Of a stretch of 31,847 bases of DNA, positions 7,389 through 15,639 are shown piece after piece. A model generated the notes under the pieces. The model ran no database searches. It worked only from the letters and a program-made list of their open reading frames with translations, and had not been told where the DNA came from. Source of the DNA: an uncultured Tannerella sp. Lineage in GTDB: Bacteria > Bacteroidota > Bacteroidia > Bacteroidales > Tannerellaceae. Within the stretch, counting starts at the first letter, position 1. The number at the start of each line of letters is the position of its first letter. A program made the position numbers and the translations under genes. Location of the stretch: contig CALHPT010000167.1 in assembly GCA_938036405.1 (NCBI GenBank), positions 1 to 31,847 on the forward strand. The letters run 5' to 3'.

Positions 7389-8525
7389 TTAAAGGGGGGA
7401 ATATTCGTCCGACTCCGCGTCATCGTCGTCGGTATAGACGTTGAGAACGCCTGCGGGATATTGCATGGTCGCGCAATGGATGGCACCGCCTTGCTGGATG
7501 AGTGGCAGGCAATCCACACTGATGATTTCGCGGTCGGGGAAAGCCGTTTGGAGAACCTCTCGAGCCTGTTCGTCCAGCTCGTCGTTACCGTAGGCAGGCA
7601 CCAGCACGGCACCGTTTAGGATGAGGAAGTTCGCATACGTGGCTGGCAGCTGATAGCCGTCCTCGTCAAAGACCGGCTCAGCCATGGGCAGCGAAATGAG
7701 GCGGTAGGGCTTCCCCGCGGCCGTGCGTAGGGCGAGGAGTTCGCGCTCCATGGCCAGTAGCTCGTCGAAATGACTGTCGTCCGGGTCGGTGCACTGTACA
7801 TAGGCGATCGTTTCCGGGTCGCAGAAACGCGCCAGGGTGTCCACGTGGCCGTCCGTGTCGTCGCCTTCGAGGTATCCGTTCTCCAGAATAAGAATACGGT
7901 CGGCATCGAATATGCCCTTTATGATGCCCATGATCGTATCTTTTGACAGGCGCTCGTTGCGGTTCTTAGAAAAGATGCAGCTGGCGGTGGTAAGCACTGT
8001 GCCACATCCATCGGACTCAATGCTGCCGCCCTCCAGCACGAAAGGAAGATTAAAGACTTTGATACCGGGGGCGAAGGCCTGGCCGCTTTCCATCTCGGAG
8101 ACGATCTGGTTGTCGTAGTTGGCTGGATACTTCATCCCCCAGCCGTTAAAGATGAAATTGAAGACCGCGGGTTTGTCGTTGTTTGTGACAGTGATGCCGC
8201 CATGATCGCGCGCCCAGGTGTCGTTGGTGCCCCTGACTTCACAGATGTGAATGCGGTCCTGATCGAGGTCTTCGATGTAGGGATGGACGATGTCGGCACT
8301 CGGGGTGACGATCATCACGGGCTCGAATCGGATGATTTCGCGAACAATGCGGGCGTAGCATTGCGAGATCTCGTCGAGCATAGGCTCCCAGTCGGTGCCG
8401 CTGTGCGGCCACGTGAGCTGGATGCCGCTTTGGGGCTCCCATTCGGCGGGGAGGACGACAAGCGGCAGATTCTCCTCGTCTGATTCAGGCGTTGAGTTGG
8501 CTTTCGGTTCTTTCTGATTGTTCAT
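7389..8525 (-). CDS. aguA: Agmatine deiminase
   Basis: It converts agmatine to N-carbamoylputrescine and ammonia. The 378 residues show the guanidino-group-modifying enzyme fold: substrate-binding NDTWARDHGG (101-110), EGGSIESDG (165-173), the catalytic His227 and Asp229 in DGHVDT, and the nucleophile Cys351 in GGAIHCATMQ. The first 25 residues are extra compared with the usual start (PAEWEPQ), and the C-terminus is acidic. ATG 8525 is the only in-frame ATG near the expected N-terminus and makes the gene overlap the end of queH by 41 bases. aguB follows 14 bases downstream. Confidence 0.93.
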   Translation of the reverse strand: MNNQKEPKANSTPESDEENLPLVVLPAEWEPQSGIQLTWPHSGTDWEPMLDEISQCYARIVREIIRFEPVMIVTPSADIVHPYIEDLDQDRIHICEVRGTNDTWARDHGGITVTNNDKPAVFNFIFNGWGMKYPANYDNQIVSEMESGQAFAPGIKVFNLPFVLEGGSIESDGCGTVLTTASCIFSKNRNERLSKDTIMGIIKGIFDADRILILENGYLEGDDTDGHVDTLARFCDPETIAYVQCTDPDDSHFDELLAMERELLALRTAAGKPYRLISLPMAEPVFDEDGYQLPATYANFLILNGAVLVPAYGNDELDEQAREVLQTAFPDREIISVDCLPLIQQGGAIHCATMQYPAGVLNVYTDDDDAESDEYSPL

Positions 8526-9123
8526 TGGATGAGGGGTTTTGCGACTCTGGTCGGATGCTGAACTCGCATCCGCAGTAGTTCTGGTTATAAAAATTGTATT
8601 CCTTGATCAGTGCGTTGCGGCGATCGCTGAGGCCACCCTTGCGCCAGTTCTGCGCCCAGAAGGTGAGCCCCGGATAGCGCGCTGCAGCCGCTTCACCGGC
8701 CGCGGTGATCTGCTCGAGGCTCTTCCAACGCGACGAGGCGAGGGTGGTGGTGAAGACGGGGAAGTCGTGCTCGTGTGCGTAGCGGGCCACGGTCTCGAGC
8801 CGCACCGCGAAGCACATCTGACAGCGGGCGCCGCGCTCCGGTTCGTGCTCCAAGCCACGGACGCGCTGGCGCCAAGCCGCGTGGTCATAGTCTGCATCGG
8901 TGAAGGGGACACCGAGGCGCAGGGCGTGGCGCTGGAGCTCGGCCTTGCGTTTGGTGTACTCCTCGAGGGGGAAGATGTTCGGGTTGCAAAAGATCAGCGT
9001 CGGGTGCAGCCCGTGGGCCAGCATCCACTCCAAGATGGCGCTGGAGCAGGGTGCGCAGCAGGCGTGGAGCAGCACGCGGTCGGCACCGTCGGGGACGATA
9101 AAGGGGGATTTCTTCTGTTTCAT
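8485..9123 (-). CDS. queH: Epoxyqueuosine reductase QueH
   Basis: It catalyses the last step of queuosine synthesis in tRNA, reducing epoxyqueuosine. It is the non-orthologous replacement of QueG (former DUF208). With ATG 9123 the protein has 212 residues; an upstream GTG at 9156 would add 11 unlikely residues. The family's cysteine sets are present: HACCAPCSS (Cys22, Cys23, Cys26), CQMC (Cys101, Cys104) and YCGC (Cys184, Cys186), expected to bind iron-sulfur and metal. The C-terminal tail (about 195-212) is polar and overlaps the aguA start. Array D lies immediately upstream, between this gene and natB. Confidence 0.92.
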   Translation of the reverse strand: MKQKKSPFIVPDGADRVLLHACCAPCSSAILEWMLAHGLHPTLIFCNPNIFPLEEYTKRKAELQRHALRLGVPFTDADYDHAAWRQRVRGLEHEPERGARCQMCFAVRLETVARYAHEHDFPVFTTTLASSRWKSLEQITAAGEAAAARYPGLTFWAQNWRKGGLSDRRNALIKEYNFYNQNYCGCEFSIRPESQNPSSNEQSERTESQLNA

Positions 9124-9196
9124 GTTCTGGGGTGGGGACGAGTTATTCCGAGCCACTTCTTAATGCGGGTGCGGCGTAAGCGATGGGTCGATGGAG

Positions 9197-9609
9197 GGGG
9201 TATGATAGTCGCGGCAGAATGTCTGCCGACGCCTTCATGGGGTATGATAGCCCCGGCAGAATGTCTGCCGACGCCCTCATGGGGTGTGATAGCCCCGGCA
9301 GAATGTCTGCCGGCACACTCATGGGGTATGATAGCCCCGGCAGAATGTCTGCCGGCACCCTCATGGGGTATGATAGCCCCGGCAGAATGTCTGCCGACAC
9401 ACTCATGGGGTATGATAGTCGCGGCAGAATGTCTGCCGGCACACTCATGGGGTGTGATAGCCCCGGCGACAGTGTCGCCAGCACACTCATGGGGTGTGGT
9501 AGCCCCGGCGACAGTGTCGCCAGCATACTCATGGGGTGTGGTAGCCCCGGCGACAGTGTCGCCAGCACACTCATGGGGTGTGATAGCCCCGGCGACAGTG
9601 TCGCCGACG
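9197..9609. repeat. 42-bp tandem array with two hairpin subfamilies (array D), ten units
   Basis: Ten units repeat at exactly 42 bp. The core is GGCAGAATGTCTGCC at 9213, 9255, 9297, 9339, 9381 and 9423, and GGCGACAGTGTCGCC at 9465, 9507, 9549 and 9591. Both cores are inverted repeats; the second has longer, perfect seven-base arms. Between cores lies a conserved ATGGGGTRTGATAGCCCC-like stretch. Because 42 is divisible by three, frames stay open on both strands as 14-residue repeats, but none has a plausible start or family, so I treat them as non-coding. The last unit ends seven bases from the natB stop. Confidence 0.92.
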
Positions 9610-9615
9610 TATGAT

Positions 9616-10872
9616 TCATCGATACCCGATCCACTTTACGATCTCCTTCAGGTTGGGTTTCTTGCCATAAAGCAGGATGCCGACGCGGTAAATGCGGCCC
9701 GAGAGCCAGACCACGCCCAGGGCTGTGGCGTAAAGCAGGGCGATGGATAGCAGGGGCTGCCAGAGGGGAATGTCGAACGGCAGGCGCATCATCATCACCA
9801 CGGGTGAGGTCAGCGGGATGAGGGAGCACCAGAAGGCCAGCGGGCCGTCGGGGTTGTCGAGGCTGTAAATGCCGGCGTAGAGGGCGAAGATGAGCACCAT
9901 CATCACGGGCATCATGAACTGCTGAGCGTCCTCGGGGTGATCGATCACGGAGCCAATGGCGGCGAAGAGGGAGGCGTAGAGCAAGTATCCGCCCACGAAG
10001 TAGGCCGCGAAGGAAAGCAGGAGCAACGGCAGGTTGAAGGAGCTGAGCGCCGCCATCCATTCGGTCGTCTGGGCCACGTCGGTGGGCGCTGCGGCGGTGT
10101 CGGTCGGGGTGACTGCGGCGCCGGTGAGGGCTGTGATGGCCCCGACGCCGACCAGGGTCAGCACGCCCCAGAGTAGGAGCTGGGTGAGTCCGACGAGTCC
10201 GATGCCGATGATCTTACCCGCCATCAGGTCGAAGGGCCGTACGGAGGAGACCATCAGCTCGACGATGCGGTTCGTCTTCTCTTCCGACACGCCCTGCATG
10301 ACCATCGATCCGTAGAGGGTGATGAACATGTAGACGGCCAGGGTGAAGACGATGCCGATGATGTAGGCCAGTTGGGTGGAGGAGGTGCTCTCAGAGCCGT
10401 CGTCGTTCAGCTTGACGGTGCGGATCTGGTAATCCACGCGGCTGTCACGGATGATCTGCTCGAGGTTAGGGATGCCATAGGCGGCCATCTTGTCGTGCTC
10501 CATGCGCTGGCGGAGCGTCTCGTTGACTAAGCGCGAGAGGTCGGCGGGGATTTGCTGGCGGGAATAGAGCGTGGCGGCGGAGGAGTCGCGGAGCAGGTCG
10601 TCGGTGACTTCCAACGTGGCGAAGGGGTCGTCGGTCCGCGTGGTGACGAAGCGATAGCCGTCGGTGTCGGTGAAGAGCGGTGCGTAGTGGCCGGTGTGGT
10701 CGATGACGGCCACGGTGCGCACATCGTCGGCTCGGAACGAGGCTAACCAGAGCGGCACGAAGATCATACCGATCATCAGCAGGGGCGTGAGTAGCGTGAG
10801 CAGCAGGAAGGATTTCTTGCGTACGCGGAAGAGGTACTCGCGGCGGATGATCAGGGGGAGGGTACGGTTCAT
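9616..10872 (-). CDS. ABC transporter permease, NatB/YhaP type
   Basis: This 418-residue ABC-2 type permease has a first membrane segment at about residues 22-45 (LLLTLLTPLLMIGMIFVPLWLA) and a large extracytoplasmic domain (about 46-165). A cluster of five or six hydrophobic segments follows from about residue 170 to 400. The motif GVSEEKTNRIVELMVSSVRPFDLMAGKIIG after the second segment is characteristic of NatB-like exporters. The start overlaps the stop of the ATPase gene by four bases (ATGA), so the two are translationally coupled. The substrate is unknown; sodium export is known for the B. subtilis namesake but cannot be assumed. Ten hairpins follow its stop codon. Confidence 0.88.
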   Translation of the reverse strand: MNRTLPLIIRREYLFRVRKKSFLLLTLLTPLLMIGMIFVPLWLASFRADDVRTVAVIDHTGHYAPLFTDTDGYRFVTTRTDDPFATLEVTDDLLRDSSAATLYSRQQIPADLSRLVNETLRQRMEHDKMAAYGIPNLEQIIRDSRVDYQIRTVKLNDDGSESTSSTQLAYIIGIVFTLAVYMFITLYGSMVMQGVSEEKTNRIVELMVSSVRPFDLMAGKIIGIGLVGLTQLLLWGVLTLVGVGAITALTGAAVTPTDTAAAPTDVAQTTEWMAALSSFNLPLLLLSFAAYFVGGYLLYASLFAAIGSVIDHPEDAQQFMMPVMMVLIFALYAGIYSLDNPDGPLAFWCSLIPLTSPVVMMMRLPFDIPLWQPLLSIALLYATALGVVWLSGRIYRVGILLYGKKPNLKEIVKWIGYR

Positions 10873-11789
10873 GATGGGGTGTTGGTCGGGTTTACAGTCT
10901 TGATAAATATCTCATTCATGGAGGGCAGCACCTCGCGGAAGGCGCGCAACTCACCTTGGGCGCTCAGAGAGGTGAGCAGTTCGGCGTTGCTTACGGTCGG
11001 CGACTTACGGATTCGGATCGCAGTACCGCCGCCTGAGGGCGCGGCGCTGATCAGGGTGTATCGCGTGGGATCGGGTTGGAGGGTGATGGCGCCGACATAT
11101 TCCACCTCGAAAAGGTGCTCCTTATATCGCTCTCGCACCTCGTGCACATTGCCGGAGAGCACTACCCGGGAGTGGTCGATGAGTGCGATCTCGTCGCAAA
11201 CCTCCTCCACCGAGGCCATGTTGTGCGTAGAGAAAATCAGTGTCCGCCCCTCGGCCTTGAGGCGGAGCATTTCGCACTTGAGTTGCTCGGCATTGACGGG
11301 GTCGAAGCCGCTGAATGGCTCGTCGAAGATGAGCAGTGCGGGCCGATGCACAACGGTGATGATGAACTGTACCTTCTGCTGCATACCCTTCGATAGTTCC
11401 TCCAGGCGACGGTTCCACCAAGCCATGATGTCGAACCGTTCGAACCACTCCGTCAGGCTCGCCCGGGCATCGGTGGCGCTCATGCCCTTCAGCCGAGCGA
11501 AGTAAAGAGCCTGCTCGCCGACCTTCATTTTTTTGTAGAGGCCGCGCTCCTCGGGCAGATAGCCGATGTGGCGGACGTCGTCTGGGTGCGACGGGTGTCC
11601 GTCGAAGCGGATAGAGCCGCTGTCTGGAGCGGTGATGCGGTTGATGATGCGTATGAGCGTCGTTTTTCCGGCGCCATTAGGCCCAAGTAGCCCGAATATT
11701 TTCCCCTCGGGGACGCGCAGGCTTACCCCATCGAGGGCGCGATGGTTGGCGTATTGCTTAACGATATCGTCTGCTTCTATAAAATACAT
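10869..11789 (-). CDS. ABC transporter ATP-binding protein, NatA type
   Basis: The nucleotide-binding partner of the permease that follows. ATG 11789 is chosen over the upstream open frame to 11819 because it starts the family's usual N-terminus (MYFIEADDIVKQYANHRAL), giving 306 residues. Walker A is GPNGAGKT (36-43), the NatA-type Q-loop region is GYLPEERGLY, the signature is LSKGMQQ (132-138), Walker B is LLIFDE (152-157) and the switch His is His189. A C-terminal extension of about 90 residues is usual for this subfamily. A TACCTTTG box lies just upstream. The gene heads a natA-natB unit that may read on into queH-aguA-aguB. Confidence 0.9.
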   Translation of the reverse strand: MYFIEADDIVKQYANHRALDGVSLRVPEGKIFGLLGPNGAGKTTLIRIINRITAPDSGSIRFDGHPSHPDDVRHIGYLPEERGLYKKMKVGEQALYFARLKGMSATDARASLTEWFERFDIMAWWNRRLEELSKGMQQKVQFIITVVHRPALLIFDEPFSGFDPVNAEQLKCEMLRLKAEGRTLIFSTHNMASVEEVCDEIALIDHSRVVLSGNVHEVRERYKEHLFEVEYVGAITLQPDPTRYTLISAAPSGGGTAIRIRKSPTVSNAELLTSLSAQGELRAFREVLPSMNEIFIKTVNPTNTPS

Positions 11790-11816
11790 GGTGTTTGCGT
11801 TGCATAATGAGGATGG

Positions 11817-11824
11817 CAAAGGTA
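11817..11824 (-). promoter_or_regulatory. -7 box for the natA-like gene
   Basis: The minus strand reads TACCTTTG, matching TAnnTTTG, and places the transcript start roughly 20 bases before ATG 11789. The -33 element is not clear (a TTGG lies about 19 bp upstream). Confidence 0.5.
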
Positions 11825-12217
11825 CGGGCCGATCCGCCCCCCTCCAAGCAGGGCACCCATCCCCGCCCCTGGTAAAGCCGTTACCATTCGAGAAGTTATC
11901 CGGAGAGGTCCCTTTCCGCCCTTTTGTTCGATCAGGATATCCTTACACGAGGGGAGGCTGGCGCGTGCTCGTCAAAGGATCAAACCAAACACCCTACAAG
12001 ATATTCTCGATAGCCTCAGAAATGACATCCAAACAGCTTCTGAGAGACCCGTCGGGGAAAGACGCTCACCGAAAACACGGCGTGAGGTGAACAAGCTCAT
12101 CAGCCAAACGCGCTGTTTGATTGAACGCACCTGTTGGAGATCCTAACGGGGCGTCTTTTCACCCTGAGGCGCCCCCGATCGGAATGCAGGAGGGCGAGTG
12201 GCCGACGGTCGTCCGCT
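11825..12217. other. Intergenic gap without a gene
   Basis: About 390 bp between dnaG and the natA-like gene. I see no supported gene and no tandem repeat. CAAAC/GTTTG arms near 12105 and the GC-rich hairpin at 12148-12175 are the only structures noticed. Confidence 0.5.
12148..12175 (-). terminator. Hairpin downstream of dnaG, possible terminator
   Basis: GGGGCG and CGCCCC form six-base arms around a 16-base loop, 43 bases after the dnaG stop. No T-run follows on the minus strand, so it is not a classical terminator. Confidence 0.3.
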
Positions 12218-14293
12218 TTACATCTTCAAAATGATCCGGTCGCCCAGCTCACGGCTGAGCGCCACTTTGATTTCGTTCAGTTGTTTTTGCTCTTTCATCA
12301 GTTCGATGGCCTCATCGAGGCGTCCCTCGGTCTGAAGCTCCTTGATGCGGCTGTTGATGGCCGATATACGTTGCAGCAGGTAGGCTCCCTTGAGCGCGAA
12401 GAGGTCATGCACGATGGCTTTTTCAAGCTCCTTGAGGCGCTTTCTGGCGATCTCTTGTCGCTCATCGTCTGTCATTCGGTTGTTGTCGTCCGGTTCCTCT
12501 TCGATCGTTCGGTAGCGGTCGTCCATGAGGTACATGGTGACGCGCGAGATTTCTGCGTCGGGGTGCGAGAGAAAGTGACTTTCGGCGCGGAATCCCGGTT
12601 CGGAGACGTGTGAAACGGCTTCGTCCAGGATGGATTGGAAGATGGGCACGGAGAGCGAAAGCCCATCGCGCTGCAATTCGGAGAGGATATACTCCGCGAT
12701 GTGGATGACGACGTGCTCGCCCGACTCCTCGTCGGTGTAGTCATAGAGCGTCTCTTCGCCATGGAGCACGACGTAGCGCATGAGCGCCTCCTCGGCTGCG
12801 CGATAAGGCGAACGCACGGTGCGCGATGTCGGTTTTGTGGCCGGCTGAACTGGCTGAGGCGACGTGGGGGCGGGCGTCGGTGCGGTAGCCGTGGATGGGT
12901 CGTCGGGCGACGGCTCCGGATGGTGTTCTGAGGGAGTTGGCTGAGTGGGCGTCGGCGCAGCGGGGCGAACGAGAGTGGGCGCCGATCGACGCGTGGCGCG
13001 AATCTTATTCAGCTCGGCCAGGAGTATGGCTTCTTTGATCTCCATCATCCGACTGCACTCCTGCAGGTAGACCGAGCGCTTGATGGCGTCCGGGATCAAG
13101 GCCACGGATTGCAGAATGTCTGTGATCAGCGCGGCCCGACGGATGGGGTCGCCCTCGGCTTCGCGGAGCAGAAGCTGTGTCTTGAAGCGGATGAAGTCCG
13201 TTTCGTGGTTGTTGAGGTACACCGATAGGTCGAAGGCATTGCGCGAGCGGGCGAAAGAGTCCGGGTCTTCACCCTCGGGCAGCAGTAATACTTTCACGTT
13301 CATGCCCGCCTCGAGTAGCAAATCGATCCCTCGAATGGCGGCTTTGATGCCCGCTGCGTCGCCGTCGTAGAGTACGGTGATGTTGTTCGTCATGCGGTGG
13401 ATCAGGTGGATCTGCCCCTGCGTGAGTGCCGTGCCCGACGAGGCCACCACGTTCTCAATGCCCGACTGATGCATGGATATGACGTCCGTATATCCCTCCA
13501 CCAGATAGCATTTATCGGCCTTGGCGATGGCTTGCTTGGCGAAATAGAGTCCGTAAAGCTCATTGCTCTTGTGGTAGATCTCACTCTCTGGCGAGTTGAG
13601 GTACTTGCCCACCTTCTTGGTGGAGTCCAGGATGCGTCCACCGAAGCCGGCCACCTTTCCGCTGATGGTATGAATAGGGAAAATCACTCGCCCCCGGAAG
13701 CGGTCGGCCACCATGCCGTTTTCGTAGAAGCTGGAGAGGCCCGTCTTTTCGAGGTATTCCCGCTTGAAACCCTTGGCCATGGCGGCGCGGTAGAGCGCAT
13801 CGCGCGCCTCCAGACCGTAGCCCAGCTGGAATTTGCGGATCGTTTCTTCGCGAAATCCGCGCTGCGCGAAGTAGGAGAGGCCGATCGTGCGACCCTCTTC
13901 GTGCTCCATGAGGCAGCTGGTGAAGTATTTCTGCGCCCAATTGTTGAGGATGAACATGCTCTCGCGGTCGCCCTGAGCACGGCGTTCCTCGTCCGTGAGT
14001 TCCCGTTCGCGGATTTCGATGTGATATTTCCGGGCCAGGTAGCGAAGGGCGTCGGGATAGCTCAGCTGCTCGTGCTTCATAATGAAATAGACGGGCGAGC
14101 CGCCCTCGCCACAGGCGAAGCATTTGCAGAGGTTTTTGGCGGGCGAGACGTAGAACGAGGGGTTCTTATCGGCATGGAATGGGCAAAGGCCGACGTAGTT
14201 GACGCCGCGCTTTCTCAGCGTGACAAACTCGGAGACGACATCGACAATCTGTGCCGCCTCGAGGATGCGGTCTTTAGTTGCGGAATCGATCAT
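12218..14293 (-). CDS. dnaG: DNA primase
   Basis: It synthesises RNA primers for replication at the fork, bound to the DnaB helicase. The 691 residues show the CHC2 zinc-binding domain (Cys37, His40, Cys58, Cys61). The RNA polymerase core has the TOPRIM motifs EGYTD (266-270) and YDGDAAG (309-315), and GFGGR lies near 217. The catalytic core is joined to the C-terminal helicase-interaction region by an unusually long Pro/Thr/Ser-rich linker (about 437-492). The C-terminal region (about 495-691) is helical and charged. The start ATG 14293 matches the family N-terminus. The gene is separated from the next operon by a repeat-rich gap and has no clear TAnnTTTG box. Confidence 0.95.
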   Translation of the reverse strand: MIDSATKDRILEAAQIVDVVSEFVTLRKRGVNYVGLCPFHADKNPSFYVSPAKNLCKCFACGEGGSPVYFIMKHEQLSYPDALRYLARKYHIEIRERELTDEERRAQGDRESMFILNNWAQKYFTSCLMEHEEGRTIGLSYFAQRGFREETIRKFQLGYGLEARDALYRAAMAKGFKREYLEKTGLSSFYENGMVADRFRGRVIFPIHTISGKVAGFGGRILDSTKKVGKYLNSPESEIYHKSNELYGLYFAKQAIAKADKCYLVEGYTDVISMHQSGIENVVASSGTALTQGQIHLIHRMTNNITVLYDGDAAGIKAAIRGIDLLLEAGMNVKVLLLPEGEDPDSFARSRNAFDLSVYLNNHETDFIRFKTQLLLREAEGDPIRRAALITDILQSVALIPDAIKRSVYLQECSRMMEIKEAILLAELNKIRATRRSAPTLVRPAAPTPTQPTPSEHHPEPSPDDPSTATAPTPAPTSPQPVQPATKPTSRTVRSPYRAAEEALMRYVVLHGEETLYDYTDEESGEHVVIHIAEYILSELQRDGLSLSVPIFQSILDEAVSHVSEPGFRAESHFLSHPDAEISRVTMYLMDDRYRTIEEEPDDNNRMTDDERQEIARKRLKELEKAIVHDLFALKGAYLLQRISAINSRIKELQTEGRLDEAIELMKEQKQLNEIKVALSRELGDRIILKM

Positions 14294-14324
14294 AGGGGGA
14301 TGTCGTTCGTCCGTTTTGCTTCGC

Positions 14325-14611
14325 GCAGGCCTCTGCCGAGGCTGGGAGAGTTTGGCTGGTACAAGAATGAGGTGGAATTTGCTTTGTACCCGGCAAACCT
14401 AGCTGGCGTCCCTGACGCCCCAATCGAGTGCCTGTTTGGGTCCGCGCACACTGCGCGAAGCCAATCGAGTGCCTGTTTGGGTCCGCGCACACTGCGCGAA
14501 GGGGGCCTGCGGGCCCCGGCGAGTCTGGCTGGGTACCCGACAAACTTGGCTGGCGTCCCTGACGCCCTGCGCAGGCCTCTGTCGAGGCCGGAAAGTTTGC
14601 TCGGGTTCAAA
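14325..14611. repeat. Composite intergenic repeat region with a perfect 41-bp duplication (array E)
   Basis: A 41-bp unit starting CCAATCGAGTGCC is perfectly duplicated head to tail at 14420-14460 and 14461-14501. It is flanked by a second family: about 26 bp beginning CAAAC and containing GCGTCCCTGACGC occurs at 14394 and 14541. GCAGGCCTCTGYCGAGGC occurs near 14328 and 14571. Several of these are short hairpins (GCGTC/GACGC, GGCCTC/GAGGCC). The whole gap 14294-14680 between dnaG and rsgA is filled by this material and holds no supported gene. Confidence 0.8.
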
Positions 14612-14680
14612 ATGTATTTCGAGCGCGTTTCCGATAACGCTGAAGCGGCTTGTCCGTGCATTGCTGTGCCACTCTGCATG

Positions 14681-15622
14681 TCAGTATGCCTCGCGATACT
14701 TGTTGCCGTCGGCGTCTTCCAAGATGTTCAGGTAGCTGCGGTAACGCGACGATGCGATGTTTCCACACTCCATCTCGCGACGTACGGCGCACCCGGGTTC
14801 ATTCGTGTGGGTGCAGTTGTTGAAGCGGCAGTCGGCCGATGCGCGGAAGATTTCGGGGAAGTAATGGGCCACCTCCGAGCCTTGCATTTCGATCGTTCCG
14901 AAGCCCTTGATGCCCGGCGTGTCGATCAGGTAGCCTGAGGCGTCGGCGAGGGGGAGCATTTCGGAGAAGGTCGTTGTGTGGACGCCCGTGCGGTGGTATT
15001 CCGAGATCTCTTGCGTGCGCAGATCGGCGTGCGGCAGGAGGCGGTTGATGAGCGTCGACTTGCCTGTGCCCGAATGGCCGGAGAGGAGCGTGATTCGCCC
15101 CTGCAGACGCTCGGCCAAGGCGTCGACACCCTCGCCCGTGAGCGCGCTGAGGGGCAGGCAGTCGTAACCGATGGCGGTGTATAGGGCGACGTATTCATCG
15201 AGCGTACGGCGGGCCTCGGCGTCGTAGCGGTCGATCTTGTTGAACACTAACAGGGCGGGAATAGAGTAGGCCTCAGCGGTGGCCAGGAAACGGTCGATGA
15301 AGGTGAGGGTGGTGGCGGGGAAATCGATGGTGGCGACCAGTAGGGCGAGGTCGATGTTGGCGGCCAGGATGTGCGACTCTTTGGAGAGGTTCGAGGCGCG
15401 GCGGATCATGTAGTTGCGGCGGGGAGCGATGGCGGTGATGTAGGCCGTGTCCGCTTCGTTGGCGGGCACTTCGACCGTGACGCGGTCGCCGATGGCCACG
15501 GGGTTGGTGGTGCGGATGCCTTTGATGCGAAAGGATCCCTTGATCTTACAATCGAAACACCGGCCGCCGTCGATACAAACTGTATAACGACTGCCGGTGT
15601 TTTTAATGACTAATCCGTGCAT
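14681..15622 (-). CDS. rsgA: Ribosome small subunit-dependent GTPase RsgA
   Basis: A circularly permuted GTPase that assists late 30S subunit maturation. The 313 residues comprise an N-terminal OB-fold (about 1-75) and a GTPase domain with the permuted motif order: G4 NKID (128-131), then G1 GHSGTGKST (182-190), then G3 DTPG (234-237). The C-terminal zinc knuckle carries Cys265, Cys270, His272 and Cys278. The start is 17 bases after the frr stop, so it is likely the third gene of a pyrH-frr-rsgA operon, joining nucleotide supply, ribosome recycling and ribosome assembly. Confidence 0.93.
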   Translation of the reverse strand: MHGLVIKNTGSRYTVCIDGGRCFDCKIKGSFRIKGIRTTNPVAIGDRVTVEVPANEADTAYITAIAPRRNYMIRRASNLSKESHILAANIDLALLVATIDFPATTLTFIDRFLATAEAYSIPALLVFNKIDRYDAEARRTLDEYVALYTAIGYDCLPLSALTGEGVDALAERLQGRITLLSGHSGTGKSTLINRLLPHADLRTQEISEYHRTGVHTTTFSEMLPLADASGYLIDTPGIKGFGTIEMQGSEVAHYFPEIFRASADCRFNNCTHTNEPGCAVRREMECGNIASSRYRSYLNILEDADGNKYREAY

Positions 15623-15639
15623 GGGGATAGGGAGGGGAT

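Noticed and set aside
9143..9615. Repeat protein with 14-residue units, open in several frames on both strands
   Set aside because: Frames stay open only because the period is 42 bp and lacks stops. No start signal, family or frame preference is visible, and one frame merely reads out of natB in the wrong frame.
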